NCBI GenBank assembly: GCA_022072255.1
Contig: JAJVHZ010000086.1
Location: 1-49,932, forward strand
Origin: Gammaproteobacteria bacterium
GTDB taxonomy: Bacteria; Pseudomonadota; Gammaproteobacteria; JAJPIJ01
Direction: 5' to 3'
DNA: 49,932 nt
Numbering within the stretch: position 1 is the stretch's first letter; every line of letters begins with the position of its first letter. Under the pieces are notes generated by a model, which saw only the letters and a program-made list of their open reading frames with translations, searched no databases and was not told where the DNA came from. Shown here piece after piece: positions 23,455 through 35,100 of the stretch. A program made the position numbers and the translations under genes.

Positions 23455-24966
23455 TCACGCGGTGGCGGTCAGGTCGTCATTCAGTTCGACGACACTGTTG
23501 CGGCGTGCCTTCGCGTCGTCGTTGCGCAACTGGTTGATGCGATCGAGGTAGCCACGGCTGACGTCGCCGGTCACGTACTTGCCGTCGAAGCAGGAGGTGT
23601 CGAACTGGGCGATGCGCGGATTGCCCCGGCGGCAGGCGTCGATCAGATCCTCGAGATCCTGGTAGATGAGCCAGTCCGCGCCGATCAGCCTGCAGATCTC
23701 CTCCGTGGTGCGCCCCTTCGCGATCAGCTCCTCGGAGGTCGCGATGTCGATGCCGTAGACGTTCGGGTAGCACACCGGCGGCGCCGCCGAGGCGAAATAT
23801 ACCTTGCGCGCGCCCGCCTCGCGCGCCATCTGCACGATCTGCCCGGAGGTCGTGCCGCGCACGATCGAGTCGTCCACCAGCAGCACGTTCTTGTCGCGGA
23901 ACTCCAGATCGATGGCGTTCAGCTTCTGCCGCACGGACTTCTTGCGCATGCCCTGGCCCGGCATGATGAAGGTGCGCGGGATATAGCGGTTCTTGATGAA
24001 GCCTTCGCGGTACTTCGCGCCCAGCGCATGCGCCAGCTCCAGTGCGGCGGTGCGGCTGGTATCGGGAATCGGTATGACCGTGTCGATATCGTGCTCCGGC
24101 CGCAGGCGCAGGATCTTCGCCGCCAGCTTCTCGCCCATGCGCATGCGCGCCTTGTGCACCGAGATTCCGTCGATGATCGAGTCGGGACGCGCCAGGTACA
24201 CGTACTCGAAGATGCAGGGTGCGCACTGCGCGTTCTCGGCGCACTCCTTGGCCTGGAATCCGCCGCGCTTGTCGATGAACACCGCCTCGCCGGGATCGAT
24301 GTCGCGCACCAGCTGGAAGCCGAGCGCGTCGATGGCGACGCTCTCCGAGGCGATGATCCACTCCGGTCCGTCTGTCGTCTCGCGGCGCCCGAACACGATC
24401 GGCCGGATGCCGTGTGGGTCGCGGAAGCCGACGAGACCGACGCCGGAGATCATGGCTATGGCCGCGTAGCCGCCGCTGCAACGGCGGTGCACGGCGCGCA
24501 CCGCGGCGAAGATGTCCTCGGCGTCGATACGCATCTTGCCCATGCGCTGCAGCTCGTGCGCGAAGACGTTGAGCAGAACCTCGGAGTCGGAGTCGGTGTT
24601 GATGTGGCGCAGGTCCTCGCGATAAAGGTCCTCCTTCAGCGATTCGGCGTTGGTGAGGTTGCCGTTGTGAGCGAGGCAGATCCCGTAGGGCGAATTGACG
24701 TAGAACGGCTGCGCCTCCTCCGGGGAACTGCAGCCGGCCGTCGGATAGCGAACATGGCCCATGCCCATGGTGCCGATGAGTCGCAGCATGTGCCGGGTAT
24801 GGAACACGTCGCGAACCAGCCCGCTCGATTTCCGCAGGTAGATGTGGCCGTCGTGGTAGGTCGCCATGCCGGCGGCGTCCTGGCCACGGTGCTGCAGCAC
24901 CGTCAGGCCGTCGAAGATGGCCTGGTTGACGGGGTTTCTGCCGACGATGCCGACGATGCCGCACAT
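23455..24966 (-). CDS. purF: amidophosphoribosyltransferase
   Basis: First committed step of purine synthesis: PRPP plus glutamine to 5-phosphoribosylamine. The 503-residue protein begins [15 protein letters not shown], so Cys2 is the N-terminal glutaminase nucleophile once Met is removed. The glutaminase domain includes [14 protein letters not shown] and [10 protein letters not shown]; the PRPP-binding loop is [17 protein letters not shown] near residue 370. It is of the E. coli type without a cleaved propeptide or iron-sulfur ligands obvious at the usual Bacillus sites. It follows cvpA in the usual cvpA-purF order with 47 bases between. The region after its stop carries the metZ promoter, so metZ is not simply read through. 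Confidence 0.96.
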   Translation of the reverse strand: MCGIVGIVGRNPVNQAIFDGLTVLQHRGQDAAGMATYHDGHIYLRKSSGLVRDVFHTRHMLRLIGTMGMGHVRYPTAGCSSPEEAQPFYVNSPYGICLAHNGNLTNAESLKEDLYREDLRHINTDSDSEVLLNVFAHELQRMGKMRIDAEDIFAAVRAVHRRCSGGYAAIAMISGVGLVGFRDPHGIRPIVFGRRETTDGPEWIIASESVAIDALGFQLVRDIDPGEAVFIDKRGGFQAKECAENAQCAPCIFEYVYLARPDSIIDGISVHKARMRMGEKLAAKILRLRPEHDIDTVIPIPDTSRTAALELAHALGAKYREGFIKNRYIPRTFIMPGQGMRKKSVRQKLNAIDLEFRDKNVLLVDDSIVRGTTSGQIVQMAREAGARKVYFASAAPPVCYPNVYGIDIATSEELIAKGRTTEEICRLIGADWLIYQDLEDLIDACRRGNPRIAQFDTSCFDGKYVTGDVSRGYLDRINQLRNDDAKARRNSVVELNDDLTATA

Positions 24967-25013
24967 GGAAGCTGACCGTCCGGGGAGACAGTGTCTATTT
25001 TAGACCCGAAACC

Positions 25014-25502
25014 CTATTCAGGGAGATATTTCTGGAGTTCCGGCGGGATCTTCGCGCGCAGCCAGTCGGCCGCCGGCAGCAGCTTGGGCACGAACAGGGA
25101 ACCGGTCCACCACGGGTCGCGCGTCATGGGCGTGAAGCTCGCCAGGAAGACCAGCAATATCACCACACCAACGCCGCGCAGCACGCCGAAGATCACGCCC
25201 AGCATCCGATCGGTGGGGCTCAGGCCGGTCGCGGCGACGACCCTGACAAGCACGTAGTTGACCACGCCCATCGCGAGGAGGACAGCGAAGAACAACAGGC
25301 CGAATCCCAGCACGTACTGCGCCGACGGCACGCTGACCATGCCCGCCATCCAGCCGGCGGCGACCGGATTGAAGGTGCGCGCGACGAAGAACGCGACCAC
25401 CCATGCCGCCAGCGACAGGACCTCGCGCACCAGCCCGCGCAGAAGGCTGAGCAGGGCGGAAATGCCGACGATCGCCAGGATTCCGATATCGACGGGATGC
25501 AT
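25014..25502 (-). CDS. cvpA: CvpA family membrane protein
   Basis: A 162-residue inner-membrane protein with about four hydrophobic helices: IGILAIVGISALLSLLRGL, VLSLAAWVVAFFVARTF, QYVLGFGLLFFAVLLAMGV and GVGVVILLVFLASF. The LLRGLVREVLSL stretch and the DRMLGVIFGVLRG segment are typical of the family. In E. coli it is needed for colicin V production and for tolerance to bile salts; its molecular activity is not known. It sits in the standard SPOR gene-cvpA-purF order, 24 bases after the SPOR gene and 47 bases before purF, so the three are likely one transcript. Confidence 0.93.
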   Translation of the reverse strand: MHPVDIGILAIVGISALLSLLRGLVREVLSLAAWVVAFFVARTFNPVAAGWMAGMVSVPSAQYVLGFGLLFFAVLLAMGVVNYVLVRVVAATGLSPTDRMLGVIFGVLRGVGVVILLVFLASFTPMTRDPWWTGSLFVPKLLPAADWLRAKIPPELQKYLPE

Positions 25503-25526
25503 GAGCCTCAGACCCGGCGCGCGCCC

Positions 25527-26147
25527 TCAGGGATAACGCACCACGATGCCCTTCAGATTGAGTTCCTTCTCCAGCTTCTCGCGCGCCTGATCGGCCTTCG
25601 CGCGGAGGAGCTCCGGTCCGACCCGCACCCGGAACTTCTGCTCCTCGCCGGCGCCAATCTTCTCGACGAACGCGGCGTAACCCTCTTTCTGTAGCCGCGC
25701 CTCGAGATCGCGGGCATTCTGCTCGCTGGCGAAACTTCCCAGCTGGATCACCCAGGCATTGACGCCGGCGCGCTGATCCGGGGCCACGCGCGAGGGCTCC
25801 CCGCCATCGTCGACGGCCGACGGCGGAACCTGCGGCACCGCACCCTCGCGGGCGGCCGCCGTCGCGCCTTCCCCGGCGGTGGCCGCGGGCGGCGAGGTCG
25901 CTGCCGCCGTCCCCATGGCCTGTTCGGCAGACGGCGGGACCACCGGCGTCACCGGTTCCACCGGCGCGAGCGGCACGATCTTGGATGTGAATTCGCCACT
26001 CGGCGGCGTCGGTGCGGCGGGGATGTTGCTCTCCTCGATGCGCGGGGCCTCGATCGGCGAGCGCTCGATGAGCATCGGGACGAAGATGACGGCAAGCCCT
26101 ACCAGGACGGCCGCACCCACGAGTCGTTGTTTGAGCGGGCGCTCCAT
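25527..26147 (-). CDS. SPOR-domain cell-division protein (DedD-like)
   Basis: A 206-residue protein with a short cytoplasmic start (MERPLKQRLVGA), one membrane helix (AVLVGLAVIFVPMLI), a long Pro/Ala/Val linker and a C-terminal SPOR domain (from about residue 130: AWVIQLGSFASEQNARDLEAR, then FRVRVGPEL). SPOR domains bind denuded septal peptidoglycan, and DedD helps division. Either ATG (26145-26147) or the GTG just before it could be the start; ATG has AGGAG 7 bases upstream. It begins 11 bases after the folC stop, in the standard folC-dedD-cvpA-purF arrangement. Only the conserved position justifies calling it DedD rather than another SPOR protein. Confidence 0.9.
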   Translation of the reverse strand: MERPLKQRLVGAAVLVGLAVIFVPMLIERSPIEAPRIEESNIPAAPTPPSGEFTSKIVPLAPVEPVTPVVPPSAEQAMGTAAATSPPAATAGEGATAAAREGAVPQVPPSAVDDGGEPSRVAPDQRAGVNAWVIQLGSFASEQNARDLEARLQKEGYAAFVEKIGAGEEQKFRVRVGPELLRAKADQAREKLEKELNLKGIVVRYP

Positions 26148-26157
26148 CACCGTGCTC

Positions 26158-27483
26158 CTAGTCCGACGCGCGCCCCGCCCGCTCGAGGATGTCGGCCACC
26201 CCGGCCACCGTCAGGAACGAACCGAACACCAGCACGCGATCGCCGGGGATCACGGCCGCCGACACCGCCTCATATGCCTGCGGAATGGAATCGTGGAGGT
26301 GCACCGGCCCGCGGGGCGAGTGCACCGGCAACTGCTCGCGCAGGGCGGCGGCGGTCGCCCCGCGGCGGGCGGCGAGCGTGACCAGATGCCACTCGTCGGC
26401 CAGGTCGTGCAGAACCGAGAAGACCCCGCCGATGTCCTTGTCCTTCAGCATCCCGACCAGGAAATGGGTGCGCCCGCTGCAGCGCTGCTCGTTGCGCAGC
26501 GTCTCGGCCAGCACCCGGGCGGACTGTGGATTGTGCGCGACATCGAGTATCCAGGGCACCTCGCCAGGGTAGATCTGGTAGCGGCCCGCAAGGTGCACGT
26601 TTCGCAGTCCGGTCTCGATCGCCCGACGCGATACAGGGCAGCGCGGGGCCAGGGCCTCGATGACCCGCAGCACTCCGGCCGCATTCTGGAACTGGAAGGC
26701 CCCGTGCAGGTGCGGCGGCGGCAGATCTTTCATGACTCGCCCGGCGCCATGCCACGACCAGCTCTTCTCGCCGATCTCGTAGCCGTATTCCTCCCCCAGC
26801 ACGTACAAATCCGTGGCCAGGCCCCGGGCATGCTCGATCAGGCTGTTCGGCGGGCTGGGATCGGAGCACACCGCGGGACGCCGCGCACGCATGATGCCGG
26901 CCTTCTCGCGGCCGATGCTCTCCCGGTCGGAGCCGAGAAAGTCGACGTGGTCGATGTCGATGGTCGCGATCAGCGCGACGTCGGCGTCCACGAGGTTGAC
27001 GGCATCCAGGCGGCCACCCATCCCTACCTCCAGTATGGCCACGTCGATACCCGCGCGCATGAATATGTCCAGCGCTGCCAGCGTCCCGAACTCGAAATAG
27101 GTCAGCGAGATCTCCCTGCGCGCCCGATCGATGCGATCGAAGGCCGCGCAGATTGTCGCGTCGTCGACCATCTCGCCGCCGAGCCGGATGCGCTCGTTGT
27201 AGCGGATGAGGTGCGGCGAGGTGTATCTGCCGACCCTGTGTCCGGCCGCGCTCAGGATGCTGTCCAGCATCGCCACGCTGGAGCCCTTGCCGTTGGTGCC
27301 TGCCACGCTGACGGTCGCGTAACGAGGCTGCATGACCTGCATGCGTTCGGCGACCGCCCGGCATCGATCCAGCCCGAGTTCGATCTCCTTGGCGTGCAGC
27401 GACTCCTGCCAGGACAGCCACTCGCGCAGCGTGCTGAAGCGCGGTGACGTGCCTTGCGGACTAAGGGCGTGTGTCGGCGTCAT
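26158..27483 (-). CDS. folC: dihydrofolate synthase / folylpolyglutamate synthase
   Basis: A 441-residue Mur-ligase-family enzyme that adds glutamate to dihydropteroate and to folates. The P-loop is SVAGTNGKGSSVAMLDSIL (residues about 59-77), followed by YTSPHLIRYNERIR (substrate) and the Mg-binding ILEVGMGGRLDAVN and TIDIDHVDFLG. The C-terminal domain has ILDVAHNPQSARVLAETL and FLVGMLKDKD. Length matches the bifunctional E. coli FolC. The ATG at 27483 is used; the next gene starts 11 bases after the stop. It lies downstream of accD by 118 bases, in the conserved order. Confidence 0.95.
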   Translation of the reverse strand: MTPTHALSPQGTSPRFSTLREWLSWQESLHAKEIELGLDRCRAVAERMQVMQPRYATVSVAGTNGKGSSVAMLDSILSAAGHRVGRYTSPHLIRYNERIRLGGEMVDDATICAAFDRIDRARREISLTYFEFGTLAALDIFMRAGIDVAILEVGMGGRLDAVNLVDADVALIATIDIDHVDFLGSDRESIGREKAGIMRARRPAVCSDPSPPNSLIEHARGLATDLYVLGEEYGYEIGEKSWSWHGAGRVMKDLPPPHLHGAFQFQNAAGVLRVIEALAPRCPVSRRAIETGLRNVHLAGRYQIYPGEVPWILDVAHNPQSARVLAETLRNEQRCSGRTHFLVGMLKDKDIGGVFSVLHDLADEWHLVTLAARRGATAAALREQLPVHSPRGPVHLHDSIPQAYEAVSAAVIPGDRVLVFGSFLTVAGVADILERAGRASD

Positions 27484-27601
27484 CAGGCGGCGCTGCAGGG
27501 GTCAGGGAGGACGCGTTGATCATACCGGAAGTTGAGCTGGTTAAGGCGCGCAGGGGCGGCCGCTGCAGCCGCAACGCATCGCACCGGGGCCGAGGCAGGG
27601 A

Positions 27602-28462
27602 TCAGGTACCCTGCTTGTCGCTCAGTATTGACAGTATCGAGGTGAGCCGGTCGCGCAACTGCCGGCGATCCACGATCATGTCGATGGCGCCATGGGCGAG
27701 CAGGAATTCGCTGCGCTGAAAACCTTCCGGCAACACCTGTCGCACCGTCTGTTCGATGACTCGGGGCCCCGCGAAACCGATGAGCGCATTTGGCTCGGCG
27801 ACGTTGACGTCGCCGAGCATCGCGAGGCTGGCCGAGACACCGCCCATGGTCGGGTCGGTCAGTACCGAGACGAACGGAATGCCCTGATCGCCGAGTCGCC
27901 GCAGCGCCGCGGAAGTCTTGCTCATCTGCATCAGGGACACCAGCGCCTCCTGCATGCGCGCGCCACCGCTGGCGGAGAAGCACACGAGCGGTATGCGCGC
28001 CTGCAGCGCCGCGTCCGCCGCGCGCACGAATCGCTCGCCGACGACCGATCCCATCGACCCGCCCATGAACTCGAACTCGAAGGCGCAGGCCACCACCGGT
28101 ATGCCCCGCAGGGCGCCGCGCATGACCACCAGCGCGTCCACCTCGCCGGTGTCCTTCTGCGCCTGCGTTAGCCTGTCCTTGTATTTCTTGGTGTCCTTGA
28201 ACTTGAGAAAATCGATCGGCCGTACGTCGCCTGCCAGCTCGGTTCGCGGTTCCGCGTCGAGGAACCTGTCGAGCCGGCGGCGCGCGCTGACGCGCATGTG
28301 GTGACCGCACTTGGGACACACGTCGAGATTTCGGTCGAGCTCGGCGCGATAGAGCATCGCCTTGCAGGCCGGGCAGCTCGTCCACACGCCCTCGGGCACC
28401 GCGCGCTTGCTGATGCCCTCCGTGCGTATGCGCGAAGGCAGCAGCCGCTTGAACCAGCTCAT
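27602..28462 (-). CDS. accD: acetyl-CoA carboxylase carboxyltransferase beta subunit
   Basis: A 286-residue subunit that, with AccA, transfers the carboxyl group from biotin to acetyl-CoA in fatty-acid synthesis. The N-terminal zinc ribbon has four cysteines in two pairs, CPAC and CPKC, within residues about 28-53. The crotonase-type core includes [33 protein letters not shown] and [30 protein letters not shown] is the usual C-terminal region. It starts [12 protein letters not shown], the standard opening, 18 bases after the trpA stop, so it is probably expressed with the trp genes. The stop is followed by a 118-base gap before folC. Confidence 0.97.
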   Translation of the reverse strand: MSWFKRLLPSRIRTEGISKRAVPEGVWTSCPACKAMLYRAELDRNLDVCPKCGHHMRVSARRRLDRFLDAEPRTELAGDVRPIDFLKFKDTKKYKDRLTQAQKDTGEVDALVVMRGALRGIPVVACAFEFEFMGGSMGSVVGERFVRAADAALQARIPLVCFSASGGARMQEALVSLMQMSKTSAALRRLGDQGIPFVSVLTDPTMGGVSASLAMLGDVNVAEPNALIGFAGPRVIEQTVRQVLPEGFQRSEFLLAHGAIDMIVDRRQLRDRLTSILSILSDKQGT

Positions 28463-28480
28463 CGCCCCGCCTCCCCCCGG

Positions 28481-29299
28481 TCAAGCCGCCCTGCTCACGG
28501 TGTCCATCCCCGCGCGCAGCGAGCCGATCAGTTCGCGGGCCGCGGCATGCATTCCCGCCTCATCGGCGGCCGCGGACTCGATGGCGGCGACCAGCGCGCT
28601 GCCGACCACCACGGCGTCCGCGACCCGCGCCAGCTCCGTGGCGGTGCCGGCGTCTTTCACGCCGAAACCCACGCCGACCGGCAGCCTGGTATGACGGCGG
28701 ATATCGCGGATGTGTTCGGCGACGTCCTCGACGTCCAGCGAACTCGCGCCCGTGACACCCTTGAGCGAGACGTAATACACGAACCCGGCGGCCGCGGTGC
28801 AGATACTCGCCGCGCGCTCCTCGTTGGTGGTCGGGGCGAACAGAAACACCGGATCGATGCCCCTGCCCTTGAGCAGCGAGGTGAACGGACCGGCCTCCTC
28901 GGGCGGCAGATCGACGGTCAGCACGCCGTCCACACCTGCCGTCGAGGCCGCGTCGGCAAATGCCTCGTAGCCCATGACCTCCACCGGGTTCAGATAACCC
29001 ATGAGCACCACCGGCGTCAGCGGATCGGTCCTGCGGAACTCGCTCACCATCCCGAACACGTCGTGGAGGCTGACGTGATGCTTCAACGCGCGTTCGCTGG
29101 CGCGCTGGATGACCGGACCGTCGGCCATCGGATCGGAGAACGGCACGCCAAGCTCGAGGATGTCGGCGCCGGCGCCGACGAGCGTGTGCATCAGCGGAAC
29201 GGTGGCGCCCGGACGCGGATCCCCCGCGGTGATGAAGGGAACCAGCGCCGCGCGGCCTCGCTGGCGCAGGCCTTCGAAACATGCCTGGATGCGACTCAT
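28481..29299 (-). CDS. trpA: tryptophan synthase alpha chain
   Basis: A 272-residue TIM barrel that splits indole-3-glycerol phosphate to indole and glyceraldehyde phosphate. The catalytic Glu is in [15 protein letters not shown] (residues about 48-62), which also holds the catalytic Asp. The [14 protein letters not shown] segment and the phosphate loop [15 protein letters not shown] match the family. It starts 22 bases after trpB and precedes accD by 18 bases. Indole passes by a channel to TrpB, encoded directly upstream. Length equals E. coli TrpA within a few residues. Confidence 0.97.
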   Translation of the reverse strand: MSRIQACFEGLRQRGRAALVPFITAGDPRPGATVPLMHTLVGAGADILELGVPFSDPMADGPVIQRASERALKHHVSLHDVFGMVSEFRRTDPLTPVVLMGYLNPVEVMGYEAFADAASTAGVDGVLTVDLPPEEAGPFTSLLKGRGIDPVFLFAPTTNEERAASICTAAAGFVYYVSLKGVTGASSLDVEDVAEHIRDIRRHTRLPVGVGFGVKDAGTATELARVADAVVVGSALVAAIESAAADEAGMHAAARELIGSLRAGMDTVSRAA

Positions 29300-29321
29300 G
29301 GATGAGGGTCGGGTCGATGTG

Positions 29322-30564
<1,243 letters not shown>

Positions 30565-30578
<14 letters not shown>

Positions 30579-31191
30579 GGTGCACCTCGCGCAGGAATGC
30601 CTGCATCTTGGTCAGGTCCTTGATGCCCTTGCTGATTTCGATACCGCCGCTGACATCGACGGCGTAAGGCCGGACCCGGGCTACGGCGGCTGCGACATTA
30701 TCAGGACTCAGCCCGCCTGCCAAGATAAACGGTCTGCACACGGCTGCCGGCAGCAGCGCCCAATCGAAGGCCGCGCCGGTGCCGCCGTGACGGTCTTCCT
30801 GATAGCTGTCGAACAGGATCGCCGCTGCACACTCGTAGCGCTTCGTCGCCGCCGGCAGATCGATGCCGGGACGGACCCGCACGGCCTTGATGTATGGAAT
30901 TCCGAATTGCCCGCACTGTGCCGGCGTCTCCTCCCCGTGGAATTGAAGCAGGTTCGGGCGTATGGCATCGGCGACCGCCCTCACCTGCTCCGCTGCGGGA
31001 TTGACGAACAACGCCACCGTGCTGACGAACGGCGGCAGTGCGGCCACGACCGCGCGCGCCTGCTCTATCGTGACCGCGCGCGGACTCGCCGCGTAGAACA
31101 CCAGCCCGATGGCGTCGGCGCCGAGGCGCGCCGCCGCCATCGCGTCCTCGCGCCGTGTGATCCCACAGAACTTGACGCGCGTTCGGTTCAT
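30565..31191 (-). CDS. trpF: phosphoribosylanthranilate isomerase
   Basis: A 208-residue TIM barrel that isomerises phosphoribosylanthranilate. The catalytic Cys is in [13 protein letters not shown] (residue about 9), the catalytic Asp in [17 protein letters not shown], and the phosphate-binding glycines in [11 protein letters not shown] and VDVSGGIE. It starts at ATG 31189-31191, 45 bases after the truA stop, and overlaps trpB. A much longer frame to 32007 exists but the part upstream is the reverse-frame shadow of truA. Stand-alone trpF (not fused to trpC) in the truA-trpF-trpB-trpA order is standard here. Confidence 0.96.
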
Positions 31192-31235
31192 GCCGATCTG
31201 CAGTTGCGGTAGCGCGGTTGAACGATGGTCGGCGA

Positions 31236-32033
31236 TTATGCAGGAGGCGCGGGGAGGAACGCACCCCGCGGAGCGGGGATCCCGAAATGCGGTGGATAAT
31301 CGACCCGGCACAGGTAGAGCCCGGCAGCGGGCGCAGTCACGCCGCCCAGGCGGCGGTCGCGGCCTTCCAGGACCTCGCGCGCCCAGCCCACCTCCTGCCT
31401 GCCGGCCCCGATCGCGAGCAGGACGCCGACGAGGTTGCGCACCATGTGGTGCAGGAAGGCGTTGGCCTCCGCATCGATGACGAGGAAATCGCCGGCGCGC
31501 CGGACCCGCAACTGCCGCAGGTCTCGCAGCGTCGACTTCGACTGGCATTCCGAGGAGCGAAACGCGGCGAAATCGTGTTCGCCGATGAGGGTGTCGGCGG
31601 CCGCCTGCATGCGCGCGTGATCGAGCGGCCGGTAATGCCAGGTGACGCGCCCGGCCAGGGCGCCCGACCGGGCGGTCGAATTGAGGATGAAATAGCGGTA
31701 GAGCCGACCGGTGGCGCTGTAGCGGGCGTGGAAATCGGCGCCAGCCTCCCGCGCCCAGGCAACACTGACGTCCGGCGGCAGCGCGCTGTTGGCGCCGAGG
31801 ATCCAGGCGCGGGCGCTGCGCCGCGCGCCGGTATCGACATGCACCACCTGGCCGCACGCGTGCACGCCGGCGTCGGTGCGACCGGCACAGACCACGTGCA
31901 CGGGCTCGGCGGCGACCGATGCCAACGCCTGCTGCACGCAGTCCTGCACGGTACGCACCTGGCGGCCGGCACCGAGATACTGCCAGCCACTGAAACCGCT
32001 GCCGCAATATTCGATACCGAGAACGACACGCAT
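31236..32033 (-). CDS. truA: tRNA pseudouridine(38-40) synthase
   Basis: A 265-residue enzyme that makes pseudouridine at tRNA positions 38-40. The catalytic Asp is in CAGRTDAGVHACGQVVH (about residue 53). GIEYCGSGFSGWQ at the start, RLYRYFIL and FLHHMVRNLVG are family landmarks. The N-terminus begins directly with the MRVVLGIEYCGSGF strand, as usual. A strong 13-bp hairpin separates it from fimV upstream, so truA-trpFBA-accD probably forms its own unit. Length matches E. coli TruA (270). Confidence 0.96.
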   Translation of the reverse strand: MRVVLGIEYCGSGFSGWQYLGAGRQVRTVQDCVQQALASVAAEPVHVVCAGRTDAGVHACGQVVHVDTGARRSARAWILGANSALPPDVSVAWAREAGADFHARYSATGRLYRYFILNSTARSGALAGRVTWHYRPLDHARMQAAADTLIGEHDFAAFRSSECQSKSTLRDLRQLRVRRAGDFLVIDAEANAFLHHMVRNLVGVLLAIGAGRQEVGWAREVLEGRDRRLGGVTAPAAGLYLCRVDYPPHFGIPAPRGAFLPAPPA

Positions 32034-32079
32034 CGGTTCACGCCCCCGGCCGGCAGCTCAGGACACCGTCGATAAACGA

Positions 32080-32109
32080 ACGGGGCTGGACATTGCTGTC
32101 CAGCCCCGT
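32080..32109 (-). terminator. strong hairpin terminator after fimV
   Basis: Arms ACGGGGCTGGACA (32080-32092) and TGTCCAGCCCCGT (32097-32109) form a perfect 13-bp stem with a TTGC loop. On the minus strand the bases after it are TCGTTTATC, a weak T-rich tail. It lies 21 bases after the fimV stop and before truA. Confidence 0.7.
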
Positions 32110-32130
32110 GCAGCCATCACGGTCAGGACG

Positions 32131-35100
32131 TCAGGTGGTGAGCTCACGCAACAGGCGCTGGGCCTCTTCGCGTTGGGTATCACTGCCTTCGCCGGTGACC
32201 TCATCCAGGATGGTGCGTGCGCCCGCGGCATCGCCCAGCTCGATATACGCCTTCGCCAGGTTGAGCTTCGTATCGACATCGTCGCCACCCTGCGTGCCCA
32301 ACGTCGCGGCGGCGGGACCGAAACCGTCGTCGGCCCCGTCGTTCTTCAGTTCCTGCTCGAACAGCTCGGCGGTCTGCTCGCTGTCCATGAGCGCCTTGGC
32401 GTCCAGTGTCAGGTCCACCGTCTCGAATTCACTGTAGGTCTTCGCCTTGGAGCCGACGGTCTCCTCCAGCGACTTGGTGATGTCGTCCAGTGTCAGGTCA
32501 TCGTTGTCGAGCGTGAGCTCGTCCTCGCTGACAGCCGGTTTGCCGTAACCGCCACCCCTGCCACGGTCGGTGGCGGCCATGTCCGCGTCCTGCTCGAACA
32601 TGGGCATGGTGTCCTGGGCGCTGGTCGACGCGAGGTCGTTCTCGAACAGGCGCACCGTGTCCTCGTCCAGGCTCAGGCTGTCGATGTCGCCCATCGTCAC
32701 CTCGGCAACGCCAGGGGATTCCAGGGCCAGGTCCAGACTGGCCTCCTCGCCCCTGGCGCCGGCGGTGGATTCCGCATCCAGAGCCAGATCCAGGCCACCG
32801 ATATCGAACTCCACCGCGGCCGCGGGCTGCGCGGCCGGCGTCGGTTCGGGCGCCACGTCGATCATGGTCGACAGCGACTCAGGTATCGGCTCGGCAGCCG
32901 CCGGTTCGGCACGAGCCGGAAAGTCGACGACGTTGGTCTCCGGCGCCCTGACCTCCGGACCGATGTCGGTACCGAGATCGAAATCGAGCAGATGGTCCGG
33001 TCCGACCGTGGCCGCGCCGGCGCCTTCCGCACCGCCGCCGGTGGCCGCCAGGCCCGTGTCGAAGTCGAGGCTGGACTCCATGAAATCAGGCTCGCCGGGT
33101 GGCGAGGGCGTGACCGCGTTGCTCTTGGTGAGGCTCAGCAGCTCGTTGACCGCCGGGCTCGCGCCTTCTATCGACGCCGGCTCGCTGAAGGCCAGGTCAC
33201 CGGTGCCGGTGCCCACGCCGGCGGAGATGTCGAGGATGTCGGAATCCGCTTCGCGTACGTCACCGGATGCCGTGATGTCCAGCAGGTCGAAATCCTGTTC
33301 GGCGCTCGCAACGTCGAACACCGACGGGGTTTCGCCCGCCTCACCGAGCTCGGCGCTGGTGCTTGCCGCGGCCGGTTCGCCGGCCGTGGCCGCCGCCGGG
33401 GCCAGGGTGGTGACCGTGCGGCTCGCCATGTCCTCCACCGCGGTGATGTCGACAAACTGCCGCTGCTCCCTCGCGGCAGCCGCGGCCGCGGGCGCCTCGC
33501 CGCCTGCGAACAGCTCGCGGTTCGGCGACATCTCGCGCCACATCGCCACGGCGCTGTCCCAGAGCGGGCCCTGGCCGCCCACGGCATCGCGCAGCTCGCG
33601 CGCAGCGGGCTCGTATTTACTCTTGTCGTTGCTCGAGTAGTAGACCTCGAGCAGGCGCAGCCTGTACTTGCTTTCACCCGGATTGGCGGCGATCGCCTCC
33701 CTGATCAGCCGTTCGGCCTCGTCAAATCGTTCGTAGGCGAGATAGACGTTGACCTCGGCGAGCGGGTCCTCATCCGGTGCCGCCGCTTCAGCCTCCCGCT
33801 CCGTGCCGGGTTCCATGGCCACCGGCTCGGTGTGGCTGGTGGCGGCGAACAGCTCGTCCTCTTCGGCGGCGGTCGGCGCAAATGGGCCCTCCTCCAGCCT
33901 CTGCTCGCCCGCGCCACGCGCCTCGTCGAGGGCCAGGTCGAAGGCACTCTCGCCCGCCCCGGCCCCCGCCGGGACCGGTTCGGGCGCAGCGCGGCGACGC
34001 GCCAGCAGGGCAACGACGCCCCCGACCAGCGCGAGCAGCACGCCGAGCAGCGTGGCAGCTCCGCCTGGCACGGCCTCCAAAAGCGATTTCGGCACCACAG
34101 TGCCGAACAGGTTGTTGAGCGTGTCGACGAAGCCGCCGCCGGATGGCGAGGGTTCCTCAGGTGCAGGCTCGGTGGGCGGCGCCTCGGCAGTCGACGCCGG
34201 CGGCGCCTCCTCCGGCCCGGTCTCCTCCGCAGGGGGTTCGGCCGCGGGCTCCGCAGCCGCAGTCTCCGGGGGGGTCTCCTCCACGGCGGGTGCCGGCTCG
34301 GCCGGCGCTTCAGCCACCGCTTCGCCCGGCGGGGCCTCCGCCTCGGGCGCGGCCTCCGCCGGGGCCTCGACGGCGGGTTCCTCGGTTGCCGGCATCTGCT
34401 CCGCCGCGGGTGCCGGTTCCGGCAGCGGGTAGGTAGGCGTCTGGACGACGTTGTCGAGGGAACGCCATGACTCTGGTGTCACCGCCACCGGCGCGCTTGG
34501 CTCGCCCGCGGCCTCCTCAGGCATCGGCGCCGCGGACGGCGTCTCGGCGGTCGACGCGGTCGCGGGCGGTTGGCCCTCGGCCTGGCCAAGCTTGCTCTGC
34601 AGGTCGGCGAGCTGCTCGTCCTGCAGCGACACGCGGCTCTTCAGCTTTTCGATGATCTGCTCGGACTCCTTCAGCTGTGAGCGCAACTCCTCGTTCTCGC
34701 GCACCTTGGATTCGAGTGATTCCTTGGCCAGCGCCAGGTCGCTGTCGGCACCCCTGCCCGCCGACACGCCGCCCTCGTTTCCGGCCAGCAGGCGCAGATT
34801 CGCCTCGTCCTGTGTCGTTGCCGGTGGACTCGCCGTGGCGCCGGAGGGGGCTGCGGCCACGGCGGCGCCGCCTTCCGGTTGCCGCGGCGCGGCCGCCGCC
34901 CCGCGCTCGCGGTACTCACGCCACAGGGTGTGGTGACGCTGGACCTCTGCCAGCGCCTCGGCGCGCGAGATGGAGTCGATGCTCCCGCGCTCGGGCATCT
35001 TCAGCACATAACCCTTCTTCAGCAGGTTGATGTTGCCGCGGATGAAGGCGTCGGGATTGGTACGCAACAACGCCAGCATCATCTGCTGGATGCTGACCGA

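Noticed and set aside
23287-24975. 562-codon plus-strand frame opposite purF
   Set aside because: Antisense shadow; purF has all catalytic motifs.
31789-34470. 893-codon plus-strand frame opposite fimV and truA
   Set aside because: Shadow of high-GC coding DNA; composition low in hydrophobic variety and no recognisable motif.
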